Of a DNA stretch of 64,000 nucleotides, positions 1-8,833 are shown piece by piece (the first letter of the stretch is position 1; each line of letters begins with the position of its first letter). Position numbers and translations under genes: made by a program. The notes under the pieces are model-generated. The model did not search any database. It had not been told where the DNA came from and was given only the letters and a program-made list of their open reading frames with translations. This DNA comes from Spirosoma aerolatum (lineage in GTDB: Bacteria > Bacteroidota > Bacteroidia > Cytophagales > Spirosomataceae), in NCBI RefSeq assembly GCF_002056795.1, contig NZ_CP020104.1, positions 4,349,501 to 4,413,500 of the forward strand. Reading direction: 5' to 3'.

Positions 1-1
1 C

Positions 2-748
2 AACAAATATGGTGTCATTGTATTTCGTAACTTCATTGAGCCCGAAACAGTTAAACTTTTTATCAGTGAAACGGAGCGGATCGAAAAACAATGGCTCGAC
101 GAAGGGCGTGATAAGGTAAATGGCGTTCCACTAAAATTTGGTAAGGACGAAGAAGGGAACCCTATGATTCAGCGCATGTGCTTCCTGTCGCAGCACAGCA
201 CAGCTCTTCATGAATTTTTGCAGGACCCTCGCCTTCAGGCTGTTGTAGACCTGTTGCAACCTTATGAGGGCCGCATTGCTGAAATTGAAAAAGATGGTCT
301 TATTCTGAACCATTACGTTCGTACCCCCAACAGTAAGTTCTCGCAAATGGGCTGGCATACGGATAGCCCTCGCGACATTTTCCTCGGTCAGCGCATTATG
401 CCCATGCTTAACGTAGGCATACACCTCAATGCGACACCTTACGAAAACGGAGGACTTCGTGTGATTCCTGGCACCCACAAACAGGGTATTCTTAAAATGC
501 TGTTCCGCAAAAAATACTTCGTCGACAACGAGCCAGATAAGCATGAAGTGGGCTTCGACATCAATGCAGGTGACCTGTCGGTACATGACGGACGGCTTTG
601 GCACCGGGCACAGCAATCGCCTTACTTTGGTGAAGCCAGCCGTCGACGCGTGATGTATGTACCTGTCGTAACGGGTAAGTATATGCCTAAGCATGAGAAC
701 AGCAAAACGCCGTTCTATCACCGCTTTATCTCTAAAGTCAATATTTAA
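2..748 (+). CDS. Phytanoyl-CoA dioxygenase (PhyH) family protein, 5' partial
   Basis: The reading frame is open from the window edge, so the N-terminus is missing; 248 residues are visible. It belongs to the PhyH family of Fe(II)/2-oxoglutarate oxygenases. The metal-binding HxD is seen in GWHTDSP (visible residues 117-123), and a distal His in LWHRAQQ about 80 residues later, followed by an Arg-rich stretch that would hold 2-oxoglutarate. The family hydroxylates small molecules or lipids; the substrate cannot be told from sequence. The internal ATG at 164 is too late to be the start, because clear family sequence precedes it. The stop lies three bases before a long palindrome. The gene is co-directional with the SDR gene downstream. 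Confidence 0.85.
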   Translation, partial: NKYGVIVFRNFIEPETVKLFISETERIEKQWLDEGRDKVNGVPLKFGKDEEGNPMIQRMCFLSQHSTALHEFLQDPRLQAVVDLLQPYEGRIAEIEKDGLILNHYVRTPNSKFSQMGWHTDSPRDIFLGQRIMPMLNVGIHLNATPYENGGLRVIPGTHKQGILKMLFRKKYFVDNEPDKHEVGFDINAGDLSVHDGRLWHRAQQSPYFGEASRRRVMYVPVVTGKYMPKHENSKTPFYHRFISKVNI

Positions 749-751
749 GCG

Positions 752-826
752 TTATAAAGTATAGGGTTATAAAGTTGTAAGCAGCTCCTGGCAAAGCCTG
801 CAACTTTATAACCCTATAACTTTACT
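752..826. repeat. Post-stop quasi-palindrome
   Basis: The arms are 755-776 (AAAGTATAGGGTTATAAAGTTG) without one base and 800-823, complementary over about 22 bases with a single bulge; the loop is about 22 bases. Each arm contains the unit TATAAAGT twice, so the element is both inverted and internally repetitive. It starts three bases after the oxygenase stop and lies between two co-directional genes. It could end transcription, but it has no clean T-run. Confidence 0.7.
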
Positions 827-843
827 TAGCTAAATCATTTTAT

Positions 844-1617
844 ATGGCCTACGCCCTCATTACAGGAGCCAGCCGGGGCATTGGCTTAGCCATTGCGACA
901 GAACTGGCCCGGCAAAAATTTGATCTATTGCTGGTTGCCCGTTCTGAAACATTGCTCCGGGAAGCAGCCAGTCAGCTAGCCAGCGAACATGGAATCAAAA
1001 CAGATTTCCTGGCCCTCGATCTAGCCGCCACGGGCGCTGCTCAACACGTACTTGCCTGGTGTCAGCAAAAAGGATATGCCATACAGATGCTAGTTAACAA
1101 TGCAGGCTATGGTCTGAGTGGGCCCTTTGAAAAGCATCCGTTAGCCGAACATACAGATATGATGGCGGTAAATATGACGGTTCTGGTAGAACTAACCTAC
1201 TTGTTTCTTCCTGTCCTGCGACAACAGCCTAAAGCCTACATTCTGAATATTGGAAGTTCTGCAGCCTATCAGGCCGTACCGGGGCTTAGTCTATATTCTG
1301 CCTCCAAAGCGTTTGTGCTCCAGTTTAGCCGGGGTCTGCACCAGGAATTAAAACGCTCAGCTGTATCGGTTACCTGTGTATGTCCTGGTTCTACCGATAC
1401 AAACTTCGTTGATCGGGCTCAAATTGGTGAGAAAGGCCGGAAAGCAGCCGCAAAAGTGAATATGACGCCCCAGGAAGTAGCCCGTCAGGCCGTTGAGGCC
1501 ACCTTAGCCGGGCAGGCCGAAGTCGTAACGGGCTTACTCAATAAAGCAGGAAAATTCATGGCCTGGCTGCTCCCTAAAGGACTTGTGGAAAAGACCGCTG
1601 GCAGCATATACGAATAA
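844..1617 (+). CDS. SDR family NAD(P)-dependent oxidoreductase
   Basis: This is a classical short-chain dehydrogenase/reductase of 257 residues, the usual length. It shows the Rossmann glycine motif TGASRGIG (7-14), NNAG (85-88), structural Asn110, catalytic Ser138/139 and the Y151-x3-K155 pair in YSASK. The sequence resembles the DltE/YqjQ-like 'SDR family oxidoreductase' group, often annotated as general short-chain dehydrogenases; the substrate is unknown. Ser-Arg after the first Gly (GASRG) suggests NADP(H) preference (inference). It is a soluble cytoplasmic enzyme. The start is the first ATG after the palindrome, with an A/T-rich leader and no Shine-Dalgarno sequence. Confidence 0.9.
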   Translation: MAYALITGASRGIGLAIATELARQKFDLLLVARSETLLREAASQLASEHGIKTDFLALDLAATGAAQHVLAWCQQKGYAIQMLVNNAGYGLSGPFEKHPLAEHTDMMAVNMTVLVELTYLFLPVLRQQPKAYILNIGSSAAYQAVPGLSLYSASKAFVLQFSRGLHQELKRSAVSVTCVCPGSTDTNFVDRAQIGEKGRKAAAKVNMTPQEVARQAVEATLAGQAEVVTGLLNKAGKFMAWLLPKGLVEKTAGSIYE

Positions 1618-1751
1618 CCATTTTTGCATTCCGCTAATAAATGGCACTTTATTTGTCATACTATAGTTTTAGACATATAACTATATAAAGACGTTGGATG
1701 CAGACCTTATCGTAAACCAAGTTTCCTAGCCTGCCGACGTCCAACCAATTC

Positions 1752-3224
1752 ATGCAATTTTCCGATTTATCAGTAATAGATCCTATCCTGAAAGCGCTTG
1801 CTGAAGAAGGATATACCACCCCAACCCCCATTCAGGAACAAGCCATTCCCATCTTGCTGCGTCGTCGCGACTTATTGGGCTGTGCGCAAACCGGGACTGG
1901 TAAAACAGCCGCTTTTGCCATTCCTATTCTGCAATTGCTCAATGAAGACCGGGTTAAAAATCCGAAAGCTCCCCGGCGCATCAAAACACTGGTACTGACG
2001 CCAACCCGCGAGTTAGCCATTCAAATCGCCGAAAGCTTTACCGCCTACGGACGTCACCTGAACCTTCGCCATACGGTTATTTTTGGCGGGGTCTCGCAAC
2101 ACGCTCAGGTGAATGCCTTAAAAGCTGGCATTGATGTGCTGATCGCTACCCCTGGCCGTTTGCTGGACCTGATGAACCAAGGCTTCATTAACCTTCGTGA
2201 TGTTCAGTTCTTTGTCCTTGACGAAGCCGACCGTATGCTCGATATGGGTTTTATTCACGACGTCAAAAAAGTCATCGCACGTCTACCCGAACGTCGACAG
2301 TCGTTGTTTTTCTCGGCTACCATGCCCCCCGATGTAGCGAAACTAGCCGATACGATTTTGCACAATCCCGCCAAAGTGGAAGTAACGCCCGTCTCATCGA
2401 CCGCCGATACCATCCAGCAGGCGATGTATTTTGTAGGCAAAGAAGACAAACGGAAACTACTGGTTCATATCCTGAATGACCGAAACATCCGCTCGGCCCT
2501 GGTTTTTGCCCGTACCAAACACGGCGCTGATCGGGTTGCCAAGGATCTGCAAAAAGCTGGGATTCAGGCTGAAGCCATCCATGGGAATAAATCACAAAAC
2601 GCCCGTCAGCGCGCGCTTTCGAATTTTAAAAGCCGCGAAACCCGTGTACTGGTAGCTACTGATATTGCCGCTCGCGGTATCGATGTGGACGAGCTCTCGC
2701 ATGTGATAAACTATGAGCTCCCCAATATCCCGGAAACCTATGTACACCGTATCGGGCGAACGGGTCGAGCGGGCCACGATGGCGTTGCGTTGTCCTTTTG
2801 TGATTCGGAAGAGACGGCGTATCTGAAAGACATCCATAAGCTAATTGGTAAAAACGTTCCTGTCGTTACGGACCATCCGTATGTTCTCGATATGGCGACA
2901 GTCGCTGTAACGTCCGCTCCGGTTCAGCGTCAGGGCCAAAACCGACGGAACGCTCAGCCGAGTGCCCGACCGAAGGGATCAGGTAGCCCCGCCAGGCAGG
3001 AGTCTCGCCAACGTCCGAATAGTCATGCGAATCGGACGACGAATTCTTCCGACAGCAAAAATCAGGGAAATAGACCTGACGGACAGTTTGATAAAAATCG
3101 TTCTTTCGGACGTACATCAGAGCCGAATCAGCATCCTTCAAAGCAGGGTGCCCCTCAAAACAAACCAGGTCGTGGTAGCGGCAACAGTCGTTTTCTAAAT
3201 TTCGGCTCTGACAAGAACTACTAG
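1752..3224 (+). CDS. DEAD-box ATP-dependent RNA helicase, RhlE-like
   Basis: A 490-residue RNA helicase with the full set of motifs: Q motif with TPTPIQ (23-28), Walker A AQTGTGKT (45-52), PTREL, DEAD in [15 protein letters not shown], and the C-terminal RecA motifs ARGIDV and [10 protein letters not shown]. The RecA core ends near residue 375. The remaining about 110 residues are a disordered tail rich in Gln, Asn, Arg, Ser and Gly, as in many RhlE-type helicases of Bacteroidota, and probably bind RNA. The likely role is RNA remodelling in ribosome assembly or cold adaptation. Expression as a single gene is likely: a palindrome precedes the next, convergent gene. Confidence 0.93.
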   Translation: MQFSDLSVIDPILKALAEEGYTTPTPIQEQAIPILLRRRDLLGCAQTGTGKTAAFAIPILQLLNEDRVKNPKAPRRIKTLVLTPTRELAIQIAESFTAYGRHLNLRHTVIFGGVSQHAQVNALKAGIDVLIATPGRLLDLMNQGFINLRDVQFFVLDEADRMLDMGFIHDVKKVIARLPERRQSLFFSATMPPDVAKLADTILHNPAKVEVTPVSSTADTIQQAMYFVGKEDKRKLLVHILNDRNIRSALVFARTKHGADRVAKDLQKAGIQAEAIHGNKSQNARQRALSNFKSRETRVLVATDIAARGIDVDELSHVINYELPNIPETYVHRIGRTGRAGHDGVALSFCDSEETAYLKDIHKLIGKNVPVVTDHPYVLDMATVAVTSAPVQRQGQNRRNAQPSARPKGSGSPARQESRQRPNSHANRTTNSSDSKNQGNRPDGQFDKNRSFGRTSEPNQHPSKQGAPQNKPGRGSGNSRFLNFGSDKNY

Positions 3225-3233
3225 AAATTTCTG

Positions 3234-3290
3234 CAATACAGGGTTCAATGAGGGACCGTATCTTCTCCTCCCCCATTGAACCCTGTATTG
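3234..3290. terminator. Perfect 17-bp palindrome between convergent genes
   Basis: CAATACAGGGTTCAATG (3234-3250) is perfectly complementary to 3274-3290, with a 23-base loop rich in C and T. It lies between the helicase stop (3224) and the stop of the opposite-strand DUF421 gene (3293), and could serve as a bidirectional terminator. T-runs are poor on both sides, so a role as a 3'-end stabiliser is equally possible. Confidence 0.65.
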
Positions 3291-3292
3291 AA

Positions 3293-3793
3293 TCAGTACT
3301 TCTCCTTTTTTACGACGCTAATCTGACCATTTCGTTCGATTAGTATCGCTTTTACGTCATCAATACTATCCTTCTGCCCTACCTGCCGGACAGCCTCCCG
3401 TAAGTCCTGTTCGCTCACCAGCATCGCTCTCATATGGCTGCGGATGAAATGTCCATTTTCAAACAGTACTTTGTCATTACCACTTACAAGACGGCTTAAC
3501 AAAGGGCTTTGAACGCATAGATAGGCCAGCAAGCGGTGTAGAATAACCAGCGCCAGACTTGCACCCAGAACACCCGTAAAGGATGAAGCGCCTACAATAC
3601 CCCGACTCAGGGTTGCCCCTAAAAGCAGCGAAATTACCGTATCGAAGGGAGAACGCATCCCAAATGAACGCCGACCAGCCAATCGCACCAGCGCAATGGT
3701 CAATAGAAAGGCCACTACCGCCCGGCATATCATTTGGCCATCAGTCAATTGATCGTCTTTATGAAGCAAATCGCCAAATAATTCGGTCATCAT
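3293..3793 (-). CDS. DUF421 domain-containing membrane protein (YetF-like)
   Basis: A 166-residue protein with the layout of the DUF421/YetF family. Hydrophobic segments lie at about 24-41, 52-70 and 74-90, followed by a soluble domain with the family pattern 'GNDKVLFENGHFI...MRAMLVSEQDLREAVRQVG'. YetF-type proteins of spore formers are linked to spore germination or membrane lipid topology; in Bacteroidota the role is unknown. Length is a little under the 200+ residues of Bacillus members. It is convergent with the helicase and is followed by a 190-base gap to the SGNH gene, which is oriented the same way. Confidence 0.85.
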   Translation of the reverse strand: MMTELFGDLLHKDDQLTDGQMICRAVVAFLLTIALVRLAGRRSFGMRSPFDTVISLLLGATLSRGIVGASSFTGVLGASLALVILHRLLAYLCVQSPLLSRLVSGNDKVLFENGHFIRSHMRAMLVSEQDLREAVRQVGQKDSIDDVKAILIERNGQISVVKKEKY

Positions 3794-3929
3794 AGTCGAT
3801 TAGCTGGTGAGATTTGTCAGAATAGCGTGTAAACTACAACCCGCCCCAATGGTTTTACCGTTGAACCATTTTTCGGCAAACGGTCCAGATCAATAGTCTG
3901 AAAATGCTAGAGGTTTCTGGGTACAAAAA

Positions 3930-3960
3930 ACCGTGCCATAGCATAGAGCCCTGGCACGGT
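3930..3960 (-). terminator. Rho-independent terminator of the SGNH hydrolase gene
   Basis: ACCGTGCCA (3930-3938) pairs perfectly with TGGCACGGT (3952-3960). Read on the minus strand the hairpin is followed by TTTTTTGT, the classical intrinsic terminator layout, 22 bases after the SGNH stop. Confidence 0.8.
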
Positions 3961-3982
3961 ATATTGTGACGGATAGTGATCA

Positions 3983-4648
3983 TTACTTCGCTGAAGTCAG
4001 TACTTTTTGCATTTGTTCGGCCACAAACATGTTACCAGCATCGTTAAGATGGACGCGATCGGTGGTTAGAATGCCCCGATCTTTATTCTCAGGGTTATTT
4101 TTAAGGTTATAGTCCAGGAACGCTTTCCGCAGATCGACCAAGGGGAGATTGTATTGTTTAGCCAGGTTACGAATAAACTGGCTGTACTGGTTCAGGTCGC
4201 CATCCTGCTGATTCGTCATATCGGTTTTTTCGCCAATGGCGGCTGGCGTACATAAAACCACCCGAACATTTGCAGCCTGCAATTTCTTCACAACCGCTTC
4301 GTAAAACCGGACAAACTTATCGGGATCGGTACCAGTACCCGACGTGGCTTTATGCCAGACGTCATTTACACCCACCCAAATCACGACTACATCGGGTTTC
4401 TGGGCAATCACGTCGTCGTCCATACGCAGGAAGAGGTCATAAATTTTATTACCTCCAATACCTGCGCCAATCAGTTCATACTGATCAGATGGCAACATGG
4501 TTTTTAACTTATCAATGTATCCACCGGGCTTAACACCCGCTTGCGTGATAGAATCACCAAAAAAAACGACGCGTGTTGGTTTAGCAACCGTCATAGCCAG
4601 TAAGCCCACGGCCACCAGCATCACAGAAAGGCGAAAGATTGTTTTCAT
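3983..4648 (-). CDS. Exported SGNH/GDSL-family hydrolase
   Basis: A 221-residue esterase/lipase-like hydrolase. The catalytic blocks are visible: GDSIT (block I, nucleophile Ser), GIGGNK (block II Gly), GVNDVW (block III Asn) and DRVHLND (block V Asp and His). The N-terminus is a signal peptide (MKTIFRLSVMLVAVGLLAMT), so it acts in the periplasm or outside; members often deacylate glycans. I chose the ATG at 4648 rather than an in-frame upstream start because the signal peptide begins there. A promoter-like -7 element lies only six bases upstream of this ATG, implying a nearly leaderless mRNA. It is a single gene with its own terminator. Confidence 0.88.
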   Translation of the reverse strand: MKTIFRLSVMLVAVGLLAMTVAKPTRVVFFGDSITQAGVKPGGYIDKLKTMLPSDQYELIGAGIGGNKIYDLFLRMDDDVIAQKPDVVVIWVGVNDVWHKATSGTGTDPDKFVRFYEAVVKKLQAANVRVVLCTPAAIGEKTDMTNQQDGDLNQYSQFIRNLAKQYNLPLVDLRKAFLDYNLKNNPENKDRGILTTDRVHLNDAGNMFVAEQMQKVLTSAK

Positions 4649-4654
4649 ACTCAG

Positions 4655-4686
4655 CAAAGATAGAGGACACATAAATTTACCTGAAA
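4655..4686 (-). promoter_or_regulatory. Bacteroidota-type promoter before the SGNH gene
   Basis: On the minus strand TTTC (4686-4683), exactly 20 bases, then TATCTTTG (4662-4655). This fits the TTTG-N19/20-TAnnTTTG consensus with one mismatch in the -33 box. Transcription would begin at or within a base or two of the ATG at 4648. Confidence 0.5.
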
Positions 4687-4792
4687 CGTATCCCGAAATC
4701 GTATTGGCCTATGAAACCATCCATTTTGCGGACGCGGGTTCGAAACCAGAACTATTTCACCAAACATCGTATGCCGTGAACGAAACACTGAA

Positions 4793-6892
4793 TTACCCTT
4801 TCATAAACCGAACTAACCCGGCTTCGAGCAATAGAAAGCCCAGTGCGGCCAGCAGAAAATATTTCCATAGGCTTTTGCCCAGGTTTTCCTGTTCCAGCAC
4901 CTGCACAAAATCACCATCCTGAATGCTGTCGAACACCTCTACATTAGGCTGATTCGCAAATGCCCGGCGAAGTTCATCGGCTGAATAAAAATCCATCGAC
5001 GATTCCTGATTACCGTGGTTAAAGGCTAACAATCGCTCAGTTTTTCCATCCAACTGCAAGGCATAATAGCCTGCTTCAACTTCCTGTCCAGCCGCCAGTT
5101 CGTTACTTTTCGGCATTTCGAGGAGCAACTGATTCCCCACAACCCGTTGAATTGGAATAATTTCCAGCTTATCATGTTTTAGTTTGTAAACTGCTTTCTC
5201 CGACGGATTAGCAACCGGAATGGTAATCAGGTTTTCGTCGAACGAATAGGCCGTTCGTTGTGGACGGACACTCATGGCCGCCATTTTGTACATGACAGGA
5301 ACAAATAACGCGTGTTCGGCCAGATTGCCGTAAGTGGTTGATAACGGATTAGCCAGCAGATAAACACTACCCTGACGCCCCGCCTGTCCACCTACAGTTG
5401 TTCGTGTCAGCAAAGGGCTTCCATCGCGCAAGCTTAACAGGCGATCCCCCGAATTCCAACGCCAGACCGGAGCCGCGGTTGGCATATTCAGCCGATCCGA
5501 TTGGTAACTCTGCTGAAATACGTCGACAAAGAACGGGTTTCGCCGGTCGGGGTCGGCAACGGGCAATGGTGATGGTGCACCTCCAGTGGATGCCGTTACC
5601 TGGATACTGCCAACGCCTAACGACCGTAGAAATGGTTCGTAGGAAGCAGCGTTTGGATTAGTAGGCGGAATAATCGTCAAGCTTCCTCCCTGCCGGACAA
5701 ACCGTTCCAGTTCGGTCCGAAGCGTACCACTCACGTCGGAAACGCCTTCCAGTACAACCAGATCCGTTTCTTTCAGTTGGCCAACATCGAAATTCTGGGC
5801 ATTAAAGCTCCTCCGTACAAACAAACTGTCGTTTGAATATACTGCGTCGACATAATCCGTTGAACGGGTGGGTGAACTGGCTTTTTGTTCAAACAGGTGC
5901 AACACCCGAACGGCGGGCGACGCTTCGATCACAAAAAAGTATTGATTATCGAATGTGATGGGAAAATCCTCGAATACGATACGCCCCCGGTGAAACCCTT
6001 TTGAGGTGACGTTGAAATTAAGCGATACAGTAGCCGAAGCTCCCGGTGCCAGTGTAGCCGACGCTGTTGAAGTTTGAGTATCATCCAGATAAAGTCGTAT
6101 CGGCAGGTTTTTGACATTTTCCCGACCGGCATTATTCAGCTTGACATTCACGCTGTTGTTCTGCAATTCACGAATAAACGGCGTACTAAGCCAGACAGAA
6201 TCGACATATACGTTTTTGGTTGACTGTGCATCCAGGGGGACAATAAACAACCGATCAGTAGTATCGATTTTTAGCCGGGATAGATCGCCTACGGTACTTT
6301 TCTGAAAATCAGAAAACCAGAATAGCTGATTTCGTCCGCTTGGGTTGAGCGAGCTCAGCAGGTTTCGCTGGCGACGATAGACCGTCTCCAAGCTACGGGG
6401 TGTATGAGCAAATCGAATAGAGGTTACCCGGTCTCGTACGGCTTCCGCAGTACCAGCCTGTTGCTCAGCCGCCGAAAAATCATTGGTGATCAACTGCAGC
6501 GATGCAGCATTCCGAAAAAGCGTCAGCAGTTCATCCAGTTTGCTTATAGCAATGTCGAGGTACCGTTTGGTGTTCCGTTCGTTCTGCATACTGAACGAAT
6601 TATCGACATATAAGCTCGTAACGCCCTGCCGCGATAAACCCAGTTTATTTTTGCTTGGAATAAAAGGTTGAGCGAACGCCAGCACCAGACAAATCAGAAA
6701 CAGGCAGCGGCAGGCCAGAATGAGCCAGTGTTTCAGCCGACGAAATGACTTGGTCTCCGTTTGTACCGTCCGTAGCAAAGCTACGTTGGTAAAAAATACC
6801 CGTCGGGTTCGCCGGAAATTGAACAGGTGAATGGCTATCGGAACCGATACGGCCATCAGGCCAAACAGGAATGTAGGATATAAAAAATTCAT
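4793..6892 (-). CDS. BatA domain-containing membrane protein
   Basis: A 699-residue protein that starts with the aerotolerance-regulator N-terminal domain typical of Bacteroidota: MNFLYPTFLFGLMAVSVPIAIHLFNFRR with the first membrane helix (about 5-25) and a second (about 58-78). A vWA-like region follows (SLYVDNSFSM near 90-100, a degenerate DxSxS/MIDAS-like sequence), then a Ig-like/CARDB-like middle part and a ThuA/GATase-like part near 370-430. A last membrane helix sits at the C-terminus (about 678-696). Most of the chain therefore lies outside the cytoplasmic membrane. Family members occur with MoxR/Bat operons, but no bat genes adjoin here. Function unknown beyond envelope stress association (inference). 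Confidence 0.85.
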   Translation of the reverse strand: MNFLYPTFLFGLMAVSVPIAIHLFNFRRTRRVFFTNVALLRTVQTETKSFRRLKHWLILACRCLFLICLVLAFAQPFIPSKNKLGLSRQGVTSLYVDNSFSMQNERNTKRYLDIAISKLDELLTLFRNAASLQLITNDFSAAEQQAGTAEAVRDRVTSIRFAHTPRSLETVYRRQRNLLSSLNPSGRNQLFWFSDFQKSTVGDLSRLKIDTTDRLFIVPLDAQSTKNVYVDSVWLSTPFIRELQNNSVNVKLNNAGRENVKNLPIRLYLDDTQTSTASATLAPGASATVSLNFNVTSKGFHRGRIVFEDFPITFDNQYFFVIEASPAVRVLHLFEQKASSPTRSTDYVDAVYSNDSLFVRRSFNAQNFDVGQLKETDLVVLEGVSDVSGTLRTELERFVRQGGSLTIIPPTNPNAASYEPFLRSLGVGSIQVTASTGGAPSPLPVADPDRRNPFFVDVFQQSYQSDRLNMPTAAPVWRWNSGDRLLSLRDGSPLLTRTTVGGQAGRQGSVYLLANPLSTTYGNLAEHALFVPVMYKMAAMSVRPQRTAYSFDENLITIPVANPSEKAVYKLKHDKLEIIPIQRVVGNQLLLEMPKSNELAAGQEVEAGYYALQLDGKTERLLAFNHGNQESSMDFYSADELRRAFANQPNVEVFDSIQDGDFVQVLEQENLGKSLWKYFLLAALGFLLLEAGLVRFMKG

Positions 6893-6923
6893 TCAGACGA
6901 AACAGAGAAAGTCATTCATGGCT

Positions 6924-6975
6924 ATCAAATAGTCATTCATAGTCATTCGACGTCATTTTAGAGTAATAAACAACG
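6924..6975. repeat. Short tandem AGTCATTC units
   Basis: The stretch upstream of the BatA-like gene carries AGTCATTCAT at about 6911-6920, again near 6931-6940, and AGTCATTCG right after, with a complementary CGAATGA near 6975. It looks like a half-formed or decayed version of the low-complexity inverted repeats seen in other gaps. No gene is seen in 6893-7082. Confidence 0.4.
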
Positions 6976-7082
6976 AATGAAAACAATTACTTGACAACCT
7001 CATTGTTTTTAAACGAATTGCAATGGGTCTTTCGTTTTTTCGGAAGCCGATTTACCTCGTAAATCGCTTCTTTGAGCCTAAG

Positions 7083-7787
7083 TTAATCAGGTATTATGAT
7101 TTCGTAAAATGCTGATTTGGTTTGCAAAACATCCGTGTATGTAATGGAGCTTACCGCATCGCCAAACGTGGTAAATTCATTTATAGGGGTATGCCCTACT
7201 ACCTGATGAAAGCCAGTCAAATAATCCACTTTCGTTTCCTGACGATCAGCCCAGATTGGCCCACCGAATGGATCATGCCCACCACGCCGGGGGCCCACTT
7301 CAAACAATAAATTTCGGTAGGACATCGACCGCTGATGAACATCATTCAATAATTCAGCCAAATCATAGTCGGGTGTAATGGTAAGTGAATTATTTTCTGT
7401 TTTCTCCAGAAGATGCGCCAGCCATCGATTGGTAACGCCTGCATGCGTAAACAGATAAGATCCTTGTTGATAGGCAATTTGAAACAGCCCCTCATACTGC
7501 TCAAACAACTCGCTCAGTATAGGTTGTGCCAACGGCCGGAACCCAGAGCAGCGGTAATGCGGAAAGTGCATATACTGCGCATCGTGGTTACCTATCAATA
7601 ATACGATTTTATCGGGCTGGCTACGTTTTAGCTGAATAATATCAATCAGGTTGTTGTAAATTGTTTCATTGTCGAATACGTAACTATCAGTATAATCGCC
7701 CAGGAAAACAATTTGATCATAAATATCTGTATTGATTTCCTTCCAAACGTTTCGACCATGAATGTCACTAACGGTAAGAATAGTCAT
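7083..7787 (-). CDS. Calcineurin-like metallophosphoesterase
   Basis: A 234-residue metallophosphoesterase with the metal ligands in order: SDIHG (7-11), GDYTDS (with Tyr-Thr in place of the usual DxxDRG arginine), GNHD near 66-69, and a C-terminal VGHTP. The Ser-Tyr after the second aspartate instead of Arg-Gly departs from PP2A-type phosphatases, so a phosphodiesterase or nucleotide-type substrate is likely. There is no signal peptide; it is cytoplasmic. Its start overlaps the stop of the upstream membrane protein by four bases (ATGA), making it the last gene of the SpeD-DUF4178 operon. A small hairpin (7043-7070) follows the stop. Its tie to amine chemistry is unknown. Confidence 0.85.
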   Translation of the reverse strand: MTILTVSDIHGRNVWKEINTDIYDQIVFLGDYTDSYVFDNETIYNNLIDIIQLKRSQPDKIVLLIGNHDAQYMHFPHYRCSGFRPLAQPILSELFEQYEGLFQIAYQQGSYLFTHAGVTNRWLAHLLEKTENNSLTITPDYDLAELLNDVHQRSMSYRNLLFEVGPRRGGHDPFGGPIWADRQETKVDYLTGFHQVVGHTPINEFTTFGDAVSSITYTDVLQTKSAFYEIIIPD

Positions 7788-8833
7788 AATTTCTGTTTAC
7801 CGCGCCAGATAAAACCATCCAGCACGTAATGGGTCATTTGTGGCAATGCCAGTAAGGGCACCAGCAACGCCATAATCTTTTTGTTGGATATGGCCGGGAA
7901 TCCCTGAAACCAGCCGAAAACAGAAGCATGTTCACGCCAGATCAGACTGTCCCATAAACCTTCTTCAAGATAGGCCAGCAAAACGAGTACACCAAGAAAA
8001 GTGACCCAACGGTTTTGCAAAACCCATTTCATTAAACTTGTGTCAGGTAATTTTCGAGGGAGTGCATTTTTTCCATCACTCACCCAAATCAGCGCTATAT
8101 ACGGAATCCCGTGCGATACCACATTGAGCATAGTAAACGCCAGATCGCCATTGAACTGAACGATTCCAAAATACCAGGAAACAACCGTTCCCAGAACAAG
8201 CAGGTTTCGGGGCACATTCAACCAGCCATGCTGGCGATACAGCCATACTTCCTTGCCTATATATCCAACCAGCAAGCAGCCATACAATCCTGTTAGCAGA
8301 CCCTTAACCCCGTCGGCTTCATGCTGGACAAAATCGCCTTCGACAAACCAGGTAAAATGACGATCAGGGGTCAGGTGCCACCACAAAATCGGATACAGGG
8401 TAGCTGCATAAATCACTAGGGTATCGAGCCGGACAGACCAAGCAGGGTTCATTTCCAACCGAGTATAAATACGCAGAAATCCATACTGCTGCCGAACAAA
8501 GTGGTAAACGGCCAGGTACGCCAATACCCGCCAGAACCAAAGTCCATCCAGGCTATGCAAGGCTACACCCACCAGATAACAAACCAGGGGTACTCCTAGA
8601 AAGAGCAGTCTTCGTTTTTGAAAGCGTACAGGGTCCGCATAGGTACGAAACAAGGTACTATACACATGCGCCACATCGACCAACATCACCAGAACTACCC
8701 ACCCGATCAGTGGCATTTCATCGGTCGTTCGAAACCGTTCGGGCAATAACAGGACAACTAGTAGTGCCACAAATGGAGGAGCCAGCACAAACCAACCATC
8801 GAAACGGGGGCTTTTGATCCAAGGCTGTTTCAT
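7784..8833 (-). CDS. Polytopic membrane protein with conserved-looking His residues
   Basis: A 349-residue hypothetical with about eight predicted membrane segments. It has no domain I can name. His residues sit next to or inside helices in distinct motifs: DVAHVYST (near 53), YHFVRQQYGF (near 112), SHGIPY (near 243) and HYVLDGFIWR at the C-terminus (near 338). Repeated His in membrane helices recalls membrane di-iron or haem enzymes, but this is only an analogy. The gene overlaps its neighbours by four bases on both sides (ATGA each time). It thus is translationally coupled to the FAD lipoprotein gene upstream and could be its membrane redox partner (inference). Confidence 0.75.
   Translation of the reverse strand: MKQPWIKSPRFDGWFVLAPPFVALLVVLLLPERFRTTDEMPLIGWVVLVMLVDVAHVYSTLFRTYADPVRFQKRRLLFLGVPLVCYLVGVALHSLDGLWFWRVLAYLAVYHFVRQQYGFLRIYTRLEMNPAWSVRLDTLVIYAATLYPILWWHLTPDRHFTWFVEGDFVQHEADGVKGLLTGLYGCLLVGYIGKEVWLYRQHGWLNVPRNLLVLGTVVSWYFGIVQFNGDLAFTMLNVVSHGIPYIALIWVSDGKNALPRKLPDTSLMKWVLQNRWVTFLGVLVLLAYLEEGLWDSLIWREHASVFGWFQGFPAISNKKIMALLVPLLALPQMTHYVLDGFIWRGKQKL

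Noticed and set aside
131..721. 196-codon minus-strand frame opposite the PhyH gene
   Set aside because: The plus-strand frame shows clear PhyH motifs; the opposite frame is its shadow.
4730..4760. tRNA T-arm-like string GCGGGTTCGAAACC
   Set aside because: No matching acceptor, D or anticodon stems can be drawn in the surrounding 90 bases.
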